This document shows, one piece after another, positions 26,608 through 35,352 of a DNA stretch of 47,196 bases. Source of the DNA: UBA4660 sp002405435 (GTDB taxonomy: Bacteria > Bacteroidota > Bacteroidia > Flavobacteriales_D > Sanyastnellaceae); contig DAIOCL010000008.1 in the NCBI GenBank assembly GCA_036747335.1, positions 1-47,196 of the forward strand, written 5' to 3'. A program made the translations under genes and the position numbers. The notes below the pieces were generated by a model. The model ran no database searches. It was given only the letters and a program-made list of their open reading frames with translations, and had not been told where the DNA came from. Position 1 is the stretch's first letter, and each line of letters begins with the position of its first letter.

Positions 26608-28644
26608 TCACTCAATAAAAACGCGGACTGTGTAATCGTTAATGCGCAACATGTATACCCCTGCATCAAACCCTTCAACAGGGATGGTAAGCAAACCTCC
26701 TGAAAATCGCTGACTGAAAACAGTACGGCCTGTTGCATCCAAAAGGGTTATTACACCGGGGCCTCGCGGGCCCTCGACGTATAACGCGTCTTTGGCCGGA
26801 TTAGGCCAGCACGTGAATGCAGCGGTGGCTTTTTCAGCTATACCCACCGTGCAATCCTGGGCTGGATTGAGTAAGGTGGGGAAACGGATTTCGTCGATGC
26901 GCAGCATCATATTGCCTGCCGAGTCAAAATGACGGAAAGCCAGGTAAATCTGCTGACCCCACCAAGGGCTCAGGTCGGCGGCCCGGTATACAAAATCGGT
27001 GGTTGTCAGCACTTCGTCCCAGAGCACCACGGTAAAATCCTCTACCTCATTTCCTGTTGTGCTCAGCAGCACCTGGTAGCGCTCCTGCGCTCCTCCAGAC
27101 TGCCTGGCCGCATACCATGTCAGGTGCTGGCCTTCCTCGGGCAGCAATGCCGGCAGCACCAGATAATTGTCTGGGTCGTAAGCAAACCCATCGCCTTCAA
27201 AAGAATAGCTGAATGCGCTGTAGACACTCCCGTAGCCCCCCACCGGGGCTTCACCCTGCCAGGAAAAACCGTCTTCGTCTGCATCAAGGGTGGTCCAGCA
27301 GTTGGGTGTAAATCCATTTTCAAAATACTCAGTGTTGACCGATTGGTTGTCTACATACGGAATACACAGCGGCTCACCGGTGATGTTGGCGTCCATCCAG
27401 GCAATCCTGTTTGCTAACCACGTCTTCAACTGCTGTATGGCTTCTTCGTGGGTTGTGGCATAGGGCCACGGATTCGGCCATACGTAAACACCGAGCACGG
27501 GCCAGCGCAAAAAGTTGCGGTCCACTGCGCCGGTGGCGTTGAGCACCGCGGCCAGGCTATCGATACGCGCATGCAGCGACGCCTCACTCAAGACGTCTTG
27601 GCGAAGCACATCCCAGCGGCACTTGAGCAAATCCCTAAACACGGTATCTGCCCACATCCTGGGCCACCAGGCCGGACCGCTGGTTCCGCAAACCTGAAAA
27701 TTCCAGTCATTGTCATCAGCTCCGTCACAGTAGTCTGCATTGCCAAATGAGAGGTTAAAATCCCAGAGCGGACCGGCCTTGATCTTGCCGTTTTTGTCTT
27801 TGTGGTAATAGCTGCTCAGGCGGTATGCATCGACATTTTTGGACAGTTCGTTGACGATGAAATTGTCAACGAAGGAAGGCAGGTCGATATAATCGTCGTA
27901 GCGTTTGCCTCCGAAGACATAATCAGGCGCATTGACAGCAAATTCGAAACTGTCGACATAGGCCTTGAGGTATTCCTGCTGAGGAGGCGTGACCACTTCG
28001 GGACGCGGATAAACAAACTGAAAGTAAACATAGGCATTGGGGTCTGCCACCACCGGAAACTGCGAATACCATCCCGTATCATTTCCCCAGTCGATGCGGA
28101 AAATATAGCCCCCTGTCACATCATCGCCGGCGTTCTCATCCGGATCCAGTTTGGCTATATCGACGCGGTCATTCTCCTGCTTGATCTTTTCCATCAGCAC
28201 GTATATCCCTTCATAGATATCATTGAGAAAGACTTCGCAGAAACGGGTGCGGCTGTGGTAGCCACCAATGGCCCGGCCGAGTTCCATGGCCAGCGCATTC
28301 TGAAGCAGTGATTTTTCCGAGTATGGCGCGTACAACACCCAGTCTTCTTCTTTCGGAAATCCGAGCAGGTTTGTATCCAGGTCATTGCCAAAATCATCTT
28401 TCGTTTCAAACCCGTACGACTTCTTGGGAAATCCGAGTGTGCTCTGACCACGCAATTCGATATCGACTATACCGTCAAAAGTGTAGAGGTCGTCGGTATA
28501 GTTGAGCGCGCCCTCTCCATTGTCAATCACCTGCAGCATAGCCGGAATACCCGGCTCATCGGGTATACCCAGTCCGGCCGTGTGTATGTACATGAGCGGC
28601 AGGTTTGAGTATGTAAAGAGAAAGGGGTCTTCATCTGGATTCAT
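26608..28644 (-). CDS. CotH-like kinase domain with T9SS sorting domain, lacking a signal peptide
   Basis: A 678-codon frame. Residues about 15-330 form a CotH domain, an atypical protein-kinase-like fold: 'VDIELRGQSTLGFPKKSYGFE', cited in part as ELRGQSTLGFPKKSYGFE, then 'NALAMELGRAIG', 'FLNDIYEGIYVLMEKIK' and 'GPLWDFNLSFGNADYC'. A beta-rich region follows, and the end is a T9SS sorting domain ('CWPNPAKDALYV', last residues 'YTVRVFIE'). A T9SS cargo needs a Sec signal, yet none exists here. The frame continues upstream in register, through three stops, into a signal-peptide-bearing P-domain. ATG 28644 (or GTG 28647) is only the first possible restart after the last stop. It is therefore probably the 3' part of one larger gene. 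Confidence 0.8.
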   Translation of the reverse strand: MNPDEDPFLFTYSNLPLMYIHTAGLGIPDEPGIPAMLQVIDNGEGALNYTDDLYTFDGIVDIELRGQSTLGFPKKSYGFETKDDFGNDLDTNLLGFPKEEDWVLYAPYSEKSLLQNALAMELGRAIGGYHSRTRFCEVFLNDIYEGIYVLMEKIKQENDRVDIAKLDPDENAGDDVTGGYIFRIDWGNDTGWYSQFPVVADPNAYVYFQFVYPRPEVVTPPQQEYLKAYVDSFEFAVNAPDYVFGGKRYDDYIDLPSFVDNFIVNELSKNVDAYRLSSYYHKDKNGKIKAGPLWDFNLSFGNADYCDGADDNDWNFQVCGTSGPAWWPRMWADTVFRDLLKCRWDVLRQDVLSEASLHARIDSLAAVLNATGAVDRNFLRWPVLGVYVWPNPWPYATTHEEAIQQLKTWLANRIAWMDANITGEPLCIPYVDNQSVNTEYFENGFTPNCWTTLDADEDGFSWQGEAPVGGYGSVYSAFSYSFEGDGFAYDPDNYLVLPALLPEEGQHLTWYAARQSGGAQERYQVLLSTTGNEVEDFTVVLWDEVLTTTDFVYRAADLSPWWGQQIYLAFRHFDSAGNMMLRIDEIRFPTLLNPAQDCTVGIAEKATAAFTCWPNPAKDALYVEGPRGPGVITLLDATGRTVFSQRFSGGLLTIPVEGFDAGVYMLRINDYTVRVFIE

Positions 28645-28713
28645 CACCTAGTCGGTGAAGCTGAGGCTACATTAATAACGCCATCCGCTGTCTGCTAAAC
28701 AGTAGATGTCTTA
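28645..28713 (-). pseudogene. Three in-frame stops joining the P-domain and CotH frames
   Basis: Read on the minus strand in the single frame shared by both neighbours, this stretch gives ...WTLLF-stop-DIYCLADSGWRY-stop-CSLSFTD-stop-VMNPDEDP. The stops are TAA (28711-28713), TAA (28672-28674) and TAG (28648-28650). The residues between them complete the end of a P-domain ('D..C.ADSG', then 'SLSF'), so the coding sense persists across the stops. Flanking frames of 142 and 678 codons are otherwise intact. The gene is thus either newly broken by clustered nonsense changes, misread at this spot, or recoded. Confidence 0.7.
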
Positions 28714-29139
28714 GAAAAGCAGCGTCCAGATGCCATTGGGGTTCTGGCCGTTGTTGACCGCGAAAAGATCGCCCTCAGGGTTGTAGTTGCCGGTGAAAGG
28801 TGCGCCACCCTGTGTGATTTGAAAAAAGGCATTTTCGGTAAAGCAGGTATTGATATAGCCGTCGCCATCGCCACCATTTCCGGTCGACAATTCAATCTGA
28901 GTACCGTCGGGGGCAATGATCCACATCTCCACATCGGAATCCCAGCTGTGGTAGTAGTTCATGCAAATACGCTCGAGTCCGAAATTCATGTCGATGGCCT
29001 CAGGCAGACCGGAGACTTCGATGGTAAATGAATAGAAGTTGCCGTCATCGGGGACCGGGGCATTGGGTGCTGCCGAAAATGTTTGAGCGTCCAACTTCAC
29101 CGCAGCCAGCGCCAACAATATGCTTAAAAGGTACTTCAT
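28711..29139 (-). CDS. Signal peptide and proprotein-convertase P-domain (5' part of split gene)
   Basis: A 142-residue frame beginning with the signal peptide MKYLLSILLALAAVKLDAQ (start 29139). Residues about 35-142 form a proprotein-convertase P-type beta-sandwich: 'VSGLPEAIDMNFGLERICMN', 'HSWDSDVEMWIIAPDGTQIE', 'GGAPFTGNYNPEGDL' and 'NGQNPNGIWTLLF'. The P-domain is cut at its penultimate strand by TAA, and the missing strands are encoded downstream in the same frame. P-domains usually sit beside catalytic or cargo modules, so this is the likely N-terminus of the CotH/T9SS protein. A TATTTTCG -7-like element lies at 29158-29165. Confidence 0.75.
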   Translation of the reverse strand: MKYLLSILLALAAVKLDAQTFSAAPNAPVPDDGNFYSFTIEVSGLPEAIDMNFGLERICMNYYHSWDSDVEMWIIAPDGTQIELSTGNGGDGDGYINTCFTENAFFQITQGGAPFTGNYNPEGDLFAVNNGQNPNGIWTLLF

Positions 29140-29360
29140 GTGCAAAAGGTAGTAGTGCGAAAATACGACACGGTGCGGAGAAGGCATTTGGCGGCGGCAA
29201 GGCGGTCATATAGGCCGGCACCGTGATGGCCCTTAGCCCCCATCAGGGGTCGAACGGTACGACCGGCGCGGGTGAAGCGCCTGTGGCGGACGGTTATCGT
29301 GGATGAACGGCCTGCTTGTGAAACGGGCAGGCGCGGTTTTGTTAACACTTCATGAACCCC

Positions 29361-29393
29361 TTACGCCGATTTTTGGTTTCATCAATAACTTCG
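29361..29393 (+). promoter_or_regulatory. Candidate promoter for the carboxylase gene
   Basis: TTA (29361-29363), a 22-bp spacer and TAACTTCG (29386-29393) resemble the Bacteroidota promoter with one mismatch in each element, 8 bp before the ATG. Confidence 0.3.
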
Positions 29394-29401
29394 CCTCACC
29401 T

Positions 29402-31042
29402 ATGAATAAGGAATCACTCGATTTCAACCGCCATGAAGACCACATGATGCAGCTGGTTTCCGGACTGCAGCGTGCCCTGGAAAAAATCTACGAGGGCGGC
29501 GGAAAAAGCCGACAACAAAAAGAGCGAGAAAAAGGCAAAATGACCGCCCGCGAGCGCGTTGATTTCTTGCTGGACAAGGGCGCACCGCGGGTCGAAATCG
29601 GCGCCCTGGCCGCCTATGACATGTATGCAGACCAGGGCGGCTGTCCTTCGGCCGGTGTGGTGGTGGTGATGGGCTATGTGAGCGGCAAACAGTGCCTGGT
29701 AGTAGCTAATGATGCCACCGTGAAGGCCGGTGCATGGTTTCCCATGACGGGCAAAAAAAACCTCCGCGCCCAGGAAATCGCCATGGAAAACCGGATTCCG
29801 ATTATTTACCTGGTAGACAGCGCGGGCGTTTTCCTTCCGATGCAGGATGAAATTTTTCCTGACAAGGAGCATTTCGGACGCATTTTCCGCAATAATGCGG
29901 TGATGAGCAGTGAGGGAATTCCTCAACTGGCGGCCATTATGGGCTCGTGTGTGGCGGGCGGTGCTTACCTGCCGATCATGAGCGATGAGGCCATCATTGT
30001 AGACAAAACGGGAACCATTTTCCTGGCGGGCAGTTACCTGGTGAAGGCCGCCATTGGTGAAGATATCGACAACGAAACCCTTGGCGGGGCTACAACCCAC
30101 TGCGAGATCAGCGGCGTTACGGACTACAAAGCCGTCGACGATAAAGATGCCTTGTTGCGCATTCGGCACCTCGTCGCGCAAATGGGCGAAACCGGCAAGG
30201 ACGCCGGGTTTAACCGGATTCCTGCCCGGCCGCCTTACCGCAATGAACGCGACGTGTACGGATTACTTCCGGTCGACCGCGCCAAGCCTTACGATATGTC
30301 GGAGGTGATCCGCTGCCTGGCCGATGAAGGCAGTCTGGAAGAATACAAGGCCGACTACGGCAAAACCATGATCTGCACCTATGCGCGTATTGACGGATGG
30401 AGTGTGGGGATAGTCGCCAACCAGCGGCTGGTCATCAAATCGAAAAAGGACGGACTGCGCATCGGTGGTGTAATTTACAACGACAGCGCCGACAAGGCTG
30501 CCCGCTTCATCATGAACTGCAACCAGAAAAATATTCCGCTGGTGTTTTTGCAGGATGTGACCGGATTTATGGTGGGGTCACGCAGCGAGCATGCGGGCAT
30601 TATTAAGGACGGCGCCAAGCTCGTAAACGCGCAATCGAACAGCGTCGTACCGAAGTTCACCGTCATCATAGGCAACAGCTATGGTGCGGGCAATTACGCC
30701 ATGTGCGGCAAGGCCTATGACCCGCGGCTGATTGTTGGATGGCCCACCGCTGAGGTGGCCGTAATGGGCGGAGCGCAGGCTGCCCGGGTATTGCTGCAGA
30801 TTGAAGTGGCTGCCATGAAGGCCCGGGGCGAAGAAATTACGAAAGAAAGAGAAGAAGAGCTCTACAACAGAATCAAGGACCGGTACGATAAGCAGATATC
30901 TCCGTACTACGCAGCAGCCCGCCTATGGCTTGATGCAGTCATAGATCCCGCGGAAACGCGCAAGTGGATCAGCATGGGCATCGCAGCCGCCTCACACGCA
31001 CCGGCGAAAAAAGCCTACAACGTCGGGGTCATACAGACCTGA
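29402..31042 (+). CDS. Acyl-CoA carboxylase beta subunit (methylcrotonyl-CoA carboxylase type)
   Basis: A 546-residue carboxyltransferase subunit that moves CO2 from carboxybiotin to an acyl-CoA. The crotonase-like halves are both present: the N half with 'KMTARERVDFLLDKG', 'GGCPSAGVVVV', 'DSAGVFLPMQ' and 'GSCVAGGAYLP'; the C half with 'QDVTGFMVGS', 'GNSYGAGNYAMCG' and 'WPTAEVAVMGG'. The sequence most resembles the methylcrotonyl-CoA carboxylase beta subunit of leucine degradation. No biotin carboxylase (alpha) subunit is adjacent, so it must lie elsewhere. ATG 29402 was chosen over an upstream in-frame start. It converges with the PhoH-like gene, leaving only 5 bp between stops. Confidence 0.93.
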   Translation: MNKESLDFNRHEDHMMQLVSGLQRALEKIYEGGGKSRQQKEREKGKMTARERVDFLLDKGAPRVEIGALAAYDMYADQGGCPSAGVVVVMGYVSGKQCLVVANDATVKAGAWFPMTGKKNLRAQEIAMENRIPIIYLVDSAGVFLPMQDEIFPDKEHFGRIFRNNAVMSSEGIPQLAAIMGSCVAGGAYLPIMSDEAIIVDKTGTIFLAGSYLVKAAIGEDIDNETLGGATTHCEISGVTDYKAVDDKDALLRIRHLVAQMGETGKDAGFNRIPARPPYRNERDVYGLLPVDRAKPYDMSEVIRCLADEGSLEEYKADYGKTMICTYARIDGWSVGIVANQRLVIKSKKDGLRIGGVIYNDSADKAARFIMNCNQKNIPLVFLQDVTGFMVGSRSEHAGIIKDGAKLVNAQSNSVVPKFTVIIGNSYGAGNYAMCGKAYDPRLIVGWPTAEVAVMGGAQAARVLLQIEVAAMKARGEEITKEREEELYNRIKDRYDKQISPYYAAARLWLDAVIDPAETRKWISMGIAAASHAPAKKAYNVGVIQT

Positions 31043-31047
31043 TAAAC

Positions 31048-32388
31048 CTAAAGCATGTCGTTGGCCAGGTTGGCCAGTTCCGACCGCTCCCCTTTCTCAA
31101 GGGTCACATGGCTGTATAGTTCATGTCCCTTGAGCCGCTCGATGACGTAACTGAGTCCGTTGCTTTGTTCATCGAGGTAGGGCGTATCAATCTGGCGTAC
31201 GTCACCCGTCAGGATAACCTTGGTGTTATCTCCTGCGCGCGTGATGATGGTCTTCACTTCATGGGGCGTGAGGTTCTGTGCTTCATCTACAATGAAGATA
31301 CAATTGGAAAGTGAGCGGCCCCTGATAAAGGCGAGCGGACAGATGGTGATCTTGCCCTGCTGCAGCATGTCATCAATCACTTTTCGTCTGCGCTCGTTTT
31401 CGCTGAACTGGTTTTTGATGAAATTGAGGTTATCCCACAGGGGCTGCATATACGGATTGACCTTCTCTTCGGCATCGCCCGGCAGGTATCCGATTTCCTT
31501 GTTGGAAAGCGGCACAATGGGGCGTGCAAGGATAATCTGTTCAAACTGGTTGCGCATCTCCAGGGAGCCCGCCAGCGCCAACAGGGTTTTACCTGTGCCG
31601 GCTACGCCGCTGATGGTTACAAGGCGGATATTCGGATTGAGAATGGCGTGCAGCGCGAAGGCCTGTTCGGCATTTTTGGGTTTTATGCCGCTGGCATACA
31701 CTTTATCAACCCGCTGAATGGCCTTTTCCTTTCCACAGTACCAGGCCAGTGCCGAAGAAGAGCAGTTTTTGAGTACATAAAAGTGGTTAGCCGGATTCTC
31801 CTTACCCAATACAGTAATTGACTTCGACTCCCCTTCCTGGTAAAGCCCGCGTATAAACTCTGAGTCAACACCTTCAATCGTGCTGCGCCCGCTGTACATC
31901 ATGAGGCTATCCTTGACCTTTCCGGTCTTGAAATCTTCGGCGGGCAATTCGAGGGCCTTGGCCTTGAGGCGCAGGTTAATGTCTTTGGTAACAAGCACCA
32001 CCTTGCTGCGTTTTTCCTCCCGCTGCAGCGCAATCGCTGCATTGAGAATCTTGTGGTCGTTCTTCAACGAGTCAAATACAACCCCGGCATCATACCCCTC
32101 CTCTACACCTGTTCGCAGGATAATGCGCAGATGTCCGCCCATACCATTGTCGAGCGGAATCCAGTCCTGAAGAGTATGTTCCTGCGACAACCGGTCGATG
32201 ATCCGGATAGATTCACGTGCCTCAAAATTTTTGGTCTCATTACCTACCTTGAATTTATCCAGTTCCTCCAATACCGTGATAGGTATGGCGACATAGTTAT
32301 CTTCAAAACTGTTGATGCTGTTGTGGTCATGCAGAAGGACTGATGTGTCAAGGACAAAGATCTTTCTGCTCTTCTTCTTTTCTGCCAT
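31048..32388 (-). CDS. PIN-PhoH family ATPase
   Basis: A 446-residue protein joining two domains. Residues about 9-150 form a PIN ribonuclease-like domain ('KIFVLDTSVLLHD', 'ITVLEELDKFK' and 'LVTKDINLRLKA', with conserved acidic residues). Residues about 240-446 form the PhoH P-loop ATPase: Walker A 'GVAGTGKTLLALAG', 'ARPIVPLSNKEIGYLPG', and Walker B 'FIVDEAQNLT', then 'LTGDVRQID'. Such PhoH2 proteins are proposed RNA helicase/ribonucleases. No antitoxin gene precedes it. Length is typical of the family. Confidence 0.95.
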   Translation of the reverse strand: MAEKKKSRKIFVLDTSVLLHDHNSINSFEDNYVAIPITVLEELDKFKVGNETKNFEARESIRIIDRLSQEHTLQDWIPLDNGMGGHLRIILRTGVEEGYDAGVVFDSLKNDHKILNAAIALQREEKRSKVVLVTKDINLRLKAKALELPAEDFKTGKVKDSLMMYSGRSTIEGVDSEFIRGLYQEGESKSITVLGKENPANHFYVLKNCSSSALAWYCGKEKAIQRVDKVYASGIKPKNAEQAFALHAILNPNIRLVTISGVAGTGKTLLALAGSLEMRNQFEQIILARPIVPLSNKEIGYLPGDAEEKVNPYMQPLWDNLNFIKNQFSENERRRKVIDDMLQQGKITICPLAFIRGRSLSNCIFIVDEAQNLTPHEVKTIITRAGDNTKVILTGDVRQIDTPYLDEQSNGLSYVIERLKGHELYSHVTLEKGERSELANLANDML

Positions 32389-32615
32389 GCTTGGAATTGC
32401 TTAGGGTTAGTGATAGTCGCCTCCGCCTTCTCTTTTGGCGGCCACGTTTGGCGCGGGGCTGAAGCAGTATTGTCAGATGTGAATGTATAAGTAAAAGGCA
32501 AAATGCGAAGCTCATTAACGGAGAGTTTTCAACCCCTTGACCGTTGATAGCTTGATACACCAACCTTAACAATAAATTGAACAGGCGATCAAACGGAGCG
32601 TGTGTGAAGCGATCG

Positions 32616-33545
32616 TCAGCGACGGGGCAGGAAGATCTCGGCAATCATACACCGCAGGCTTCCTCCGCCCTCGGCTTCAATTACAGCAAGCGGAACGTCC
32701 ACTACAGGTATGAGTGAACTGATTCGGTCAAGTTGTGCGGGGCTAAGCGCGTTGCGTGCGGCGGAAGACATAAACAATAAGTTCCGTCCTTGCTTGTCGC
32801 ATAATTCGATCATGTTACCGGCAAAGGCATTCATTTGCCCCTCGTCGATGGTCACCAGCGGCCTGCCGGTTTGGAGCAATGACTGCGTGACGCTTTTTCG
32901 CTCCGCTTCGTCCCGAATCGCCGACGCACAGAGTATATTCAGCGTGTTGCCCGCGGCGAGCATTACATTGGTATGGTACACCGGGAAATCGGCATGACCG
33001 ACACGATGAAAAGCATGGAAAACCACCGGCGTATAATTCATTTCAGCGGCCCAGCGGAATGCGAGCTCCGCACTGCTCCTTTCAGAGACCGCCATATAGG
33101 CGATGCGGGTCGAACGGTCGAGTACAAGGCTACCGGTACCTTCGAGGTAGATGCCTTTAGATTCTTCCGGGCTTACATCGAGGATGCGCTGGACCTGAAA
33201 TCCGTCTGACCGAAGGGCCTCGAGCACCTCGGGCCGTCGTTCCCTTCTGCGGTTAGGTGCATACATGGGATACAATACCGCTGTGCCGTCCTCGTGGGTG
33301 CTGAGCCAGTTATTGGGAAAAAGGCTGTCGGGTGTATCATGTTCGGCTTTATCGGCTACCACTACGGTGTGCACACCATGCCCCTGAAGGGCGCTCACCA
33401 GCCCGTTAAATTCAGCCAGCGCCGCCTCCTGAACCGGCTGCAACGCGGCGGGGCGCTGAAAACGGTTGTTTCCTGAGGTTTGCTCATTGTTGCGGAAACA
33501 AGCGGGTTGTACCAACAAAACGGAACGGGCGGGCCAGGCATTCAT
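32616..33545 (-). CDS. ctlX: CtlX, citrulline utilisation hydrolase
   Basis: A 309-residue member of the guanidino-group-modifying (pentein) superfamily. Features of CtlX are 'PACFRNNEQTSGNNRFQ', 'DTPDSLFPNNWLSTHEDGT', 'YLEGTGSLVLDR', the catalytic His region 'RVGHADFPVYHTNVML', and the nucleophile Cys299 in 'GGGSLRCMIAEIF'. It would hydrolyse citrulline or a related guanidino or ureido substrate. The gap to phoH (32389-32615, 227 bp) holds no gene I can support. Confidence 0.9.
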   Translation of the reverse strand: MNAWPARSVLLVQPACFRNNEQTSGNNRFQRPAALQPVQEAALAEFNGLVSALQGHGVHTVVVADKAEHDTPDSLFPNNWLSTHEDGTAVLYPMYAPNRRRERRPEVLEALRSDGFQVQRILDVSPEESKGIYLEGTGSLVLDRSTRIAYMAVSERSSAELAFRWAAEMNYTPVVFHAFHRVGHADFPVYHTNVMLAAGNTLNILCASAIRDEAERKSVTQSLLQTGRPLVTIDEGQMNAFAGNMIELCDKQGRNLLFMSSAARNALSPAQLDRISSLIPVVDVPLAVIEAEGGGSLRCMIAEIFLPRR

Positions 33546-33642
33546 CGGGGGCTTATCAACAATGCAATGGTAACGATTTTCGCGCAGCGAAGCGGGCCAA
33601 GCGCAGCGGGCGGATTACTTTAGCCCTCAAGCCGTACGAATT

Positions 33643-34353
33643 TTGAAGATTGACTATATACCCTTCCTGCTCGGACTCACCCTGCTTGCCGGTTGTGATA
33701 CACCCAGCAACACCGACAGGCGCTCCGGAACGATTCGCTATTCTGTTGAACTTCCTTTTGTCAAGGAGAACTTCCTCACCTATTTCTTTCCCAAAGAGAT
33801 GGTGGTGGAATTTGATGGTCACAAGACACGCACAACCATCGAGACTTCCCAGGGTATTGGCCGGACAGAAATCATCTCTGACAACAAGGCCCGGTCAATC
33901 AAGTACTTGTTTAAGCACTTCGACAGCACCTACGTGATGATGATGGACAGTGCGCGTGTTGCCGCCATGGTACGCGATTTTCCTGTCGTGCGCCTCGAGG
34001 CGACGGATGAGACAGAAATGGTAGCAGGTTTTAACTGTAAAAGAACCATAGCGCATTTTGAAACCGACTCCCTGCCGGCGATTGAATTGTTGCACACCAG
34101 CGAGTTTGATCTCGGCACACCCAACTGGTACACCCAGTTCTTTGGCATTGACGAAGTGTTGATGGCATACGACATCGAGCAGTTTGGTATCCGCACCCGT
34201 ATGCGCGCCACTTCTGTGGAATTTGCTCCTGTTCCGCCCGAAACTTTTGCTGGAAATTTCGCCGGCAAGACCGTCGATTGGCCAGAGATGAAAGTTCTCA
34301 TTGACAACGCCATGCGCGTTTACCGCGACACAGCCTCTCCCAACGGTCGTTAG
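33643..34353 (+). CDS. DUF4412-like lipoprotein
   Basis: A 236-residue predicted lipoprotein, with lipobox 'LLAGC' at about residue 18. Mature residues form a beta-rich domain resembling DUF4412-type proteins ('GTIRYSVELPF', 'MVVEFDGHKTRTTIE', 'VAGFNCKRTIAHF' and 'YDIEQFGIRTRMRATSVEF'). The start is TTG at 33643, because no ATG or GTG lies before the signal peptide. A TACTTTAG -7-like element sits 22 bp upstream. It converges with the next lipoprotein gene, 26 bp away. Confidence 0.75.
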   Translation: MKIDYIPFLLGLTLLAGCDTPSNTDRRSGTIRYSVELPFVKENFLTYFFPKEMVVEFDGHKTRTTIETSQGIGRTEIISDNKARSIKYLFKHFDSTYVMMMDSARVAAMVRDFPVVRLEATDETEMVAGFNCKRTIAHFETDSLPAIELLHTSEFDLGTPNWYTQFFGIDEVLMAYDIEQFGIRTRMRATSVEFAPVPPETFAGNFAGKTVDWPEMKVLIDNAMRVYRDTASPNGR

Positions 34354-34379
34354 AGGCAGAGGGCGCTCACCCATCGCCG

Positions 34380-35111
34380 CTATTTTTCGTAGACCCGCAA
34401 CTGGTAGAAGGTATCGTAGTCGAGCAGGTTGGCCAGCCGCTTGTCATTGTAGTAAGCGTGCACCAGAAAACGGAAGTCCAGTGTATCTTTTGCGGTGAGG
34501 CAGTAGTACTTCATCTTTTCCTCAATGTGGTAGGTCCTGTTTGGGGCATCATATACAGCCGTGGGATACTGGTCACGGACAATTCCGCCCCAGTCTTCTG
34601 GTGTTCCGCGTCCGGCCTTGTCGAACTTGGGGTCAAAAACCACGTCGAGTTTAACCTTGGCCCTGAGCATCACTACATACGTGGAGTCGGTTTCCACGAT
34701 GGGCGATATTTTGTCAACCTCATACCCTATCATGTTATTTCGGCAACCGAGTTTATAAAACTTGCCCATATACAACTCGAGCGAATCTTTATTGACACGG
34801 TCGAGCATAGGCTGGTAGAAATAGGAGACATGGGTTTTGAAATCCCCTGAATTCTGGGCCTCCAGGTGAGTGGTAAAGTTTTGGAGCAGGTTTTGGCGCA
34901 TTTCCTCCGAAAGTTCCATGGCACCAGATGCGGTGATGGTTGCCGGCACGGGATTGGGAACGCCCGGCTGCGCAGGAGGTTGCTCACGGCCGGCAAGGTT
35001 GTTGGCCCCGGCCTGAGGCTTGTTTTCGGTTTTTGCTGACCGGTCGGCGCATTGACAGCCGGGTATGGTCAGCACCAGCGTCCAAAATAAAAGAATCGAA
35101 AGGTTTCTCAT
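34380..35111 (-). CDS. Hypothetical lipoprotein
   Basis: A 243-residue predicted lipoprotein: signal peptide MRNLSILLFWTLVLTIPGC, with the lipid-modified Cys about residue 19. A Gln/Pro/Ala-rich linker (about 25-60) leads to a mixed alpha-beta domain ('NFTTHLEAQNSGDFKTHVSY', 'YEVDKISPIVETDSTYVVML', 'YHIEEKMKYYCLT'). This pattern fits an NTF2-like or SnoaL-like fold, but the family cannot be named with confidence. Start 35111 places the signal peptide first. A good -7 promoter element precedes it. Confidence 0.7.
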   Translation of the reverse strand: MRNLSILLFWTLVLTIPGCQCADRSAKTENKPQAGANNLAGREQPPAQPGVPNPVPATITASGAMELSEEMRQNLLQNFTTHLEAQNSGDFKTHVSYFYQPMLDRVNKDSLELYMGKFYKLGCRNNMIGYEVDKISPIVETDSTYVVMLRAKVKLDVVFDPKFDKAGRGTPEDWGGIVRDQYPTAVYDAPNRTYHIEEKMKYYCLTAKDTLDFRFLVHAYYNDKRLANLLDYDTFYQLRVYEK

Positions 35112-35151
35112 ATAGTGTAAGACTGTCCCGCCATAGACAGGACCTCTTTCG

Positions 35152-35159
35152 CAAAAATA
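35152..35159 (-). promoter_or_regulatory. -7 promoter element of the hypothetical lipoprotein gene
   Basis: On the minus strand this reads TATTTTTG, an exact match to TAnnTTTG, 41 bp upstream of the ATG. A clear TTG at -33 is not visible. Confidence 0.4.
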
Positions 35160-35225
35160 ACGCGTTCTGCCTGTAACCTGCGCCGGCATGCCTGCGTAGA
35201 ACTTTCGTTAAACTGAACAACGGGA

Positions 35226-35273
35226 GGCACAGCAATCAAGGCAGAGAACTTGCACGCTGTGCCTTTTCCTTTT
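35226..35273 (+). terminator. Terminator-like hairpin on the plus strand between minus genes
   Basis: GGCACAGC (35226-35233) pairs with GCTGTGCC (35256-35263) across a 22-nt loop and is followed by TTTTCCTTTT. The T tract lies on the plus strand although both flanking genes are on the minus strand, so it has no obvious gene to terminate. Confidence 0.4.
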
Positions 35274-35302
35274 GTGAATAGTGAGGTTTCACTGAAACTG
35301 CA

Positions 35303-35326
35303 GGGGCCGGTCATGCTACCGGCCCC
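35303..35326. other. GC-rich hairpin downstream of the DUF2330 fusion gene
   Basis: A 9-bp perfect stem (GGGGCCGGT 35303-35311, ACCGGCCCC 35318-35326) with a 6-nt loop lies 27 bp beyond the stop of the minus-strand gene. No T tract follows, so it may stabilise the transcript end or act as an atypical terminator. Confidence 0.45.
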
Positions 35327-35352
35327 ACACCTATTCTCCACCCCGCCTGCCC

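Noticed and set aside
26608..29139. Genome-wide stop-codon reassignment as the cause of the three stops
   Set aside because: TAA and TAG end many other well-matched genes in the window, for example groEL (TAA) and the sigma-54 regulator (TAG), so they act as normal stops.
32389..32615. tRNA or small RNA in the phoH-ctlX gap
   Set aside because: No cloverleaf, anticodon arm or terminator could be drawn, and there is no convincing frame.
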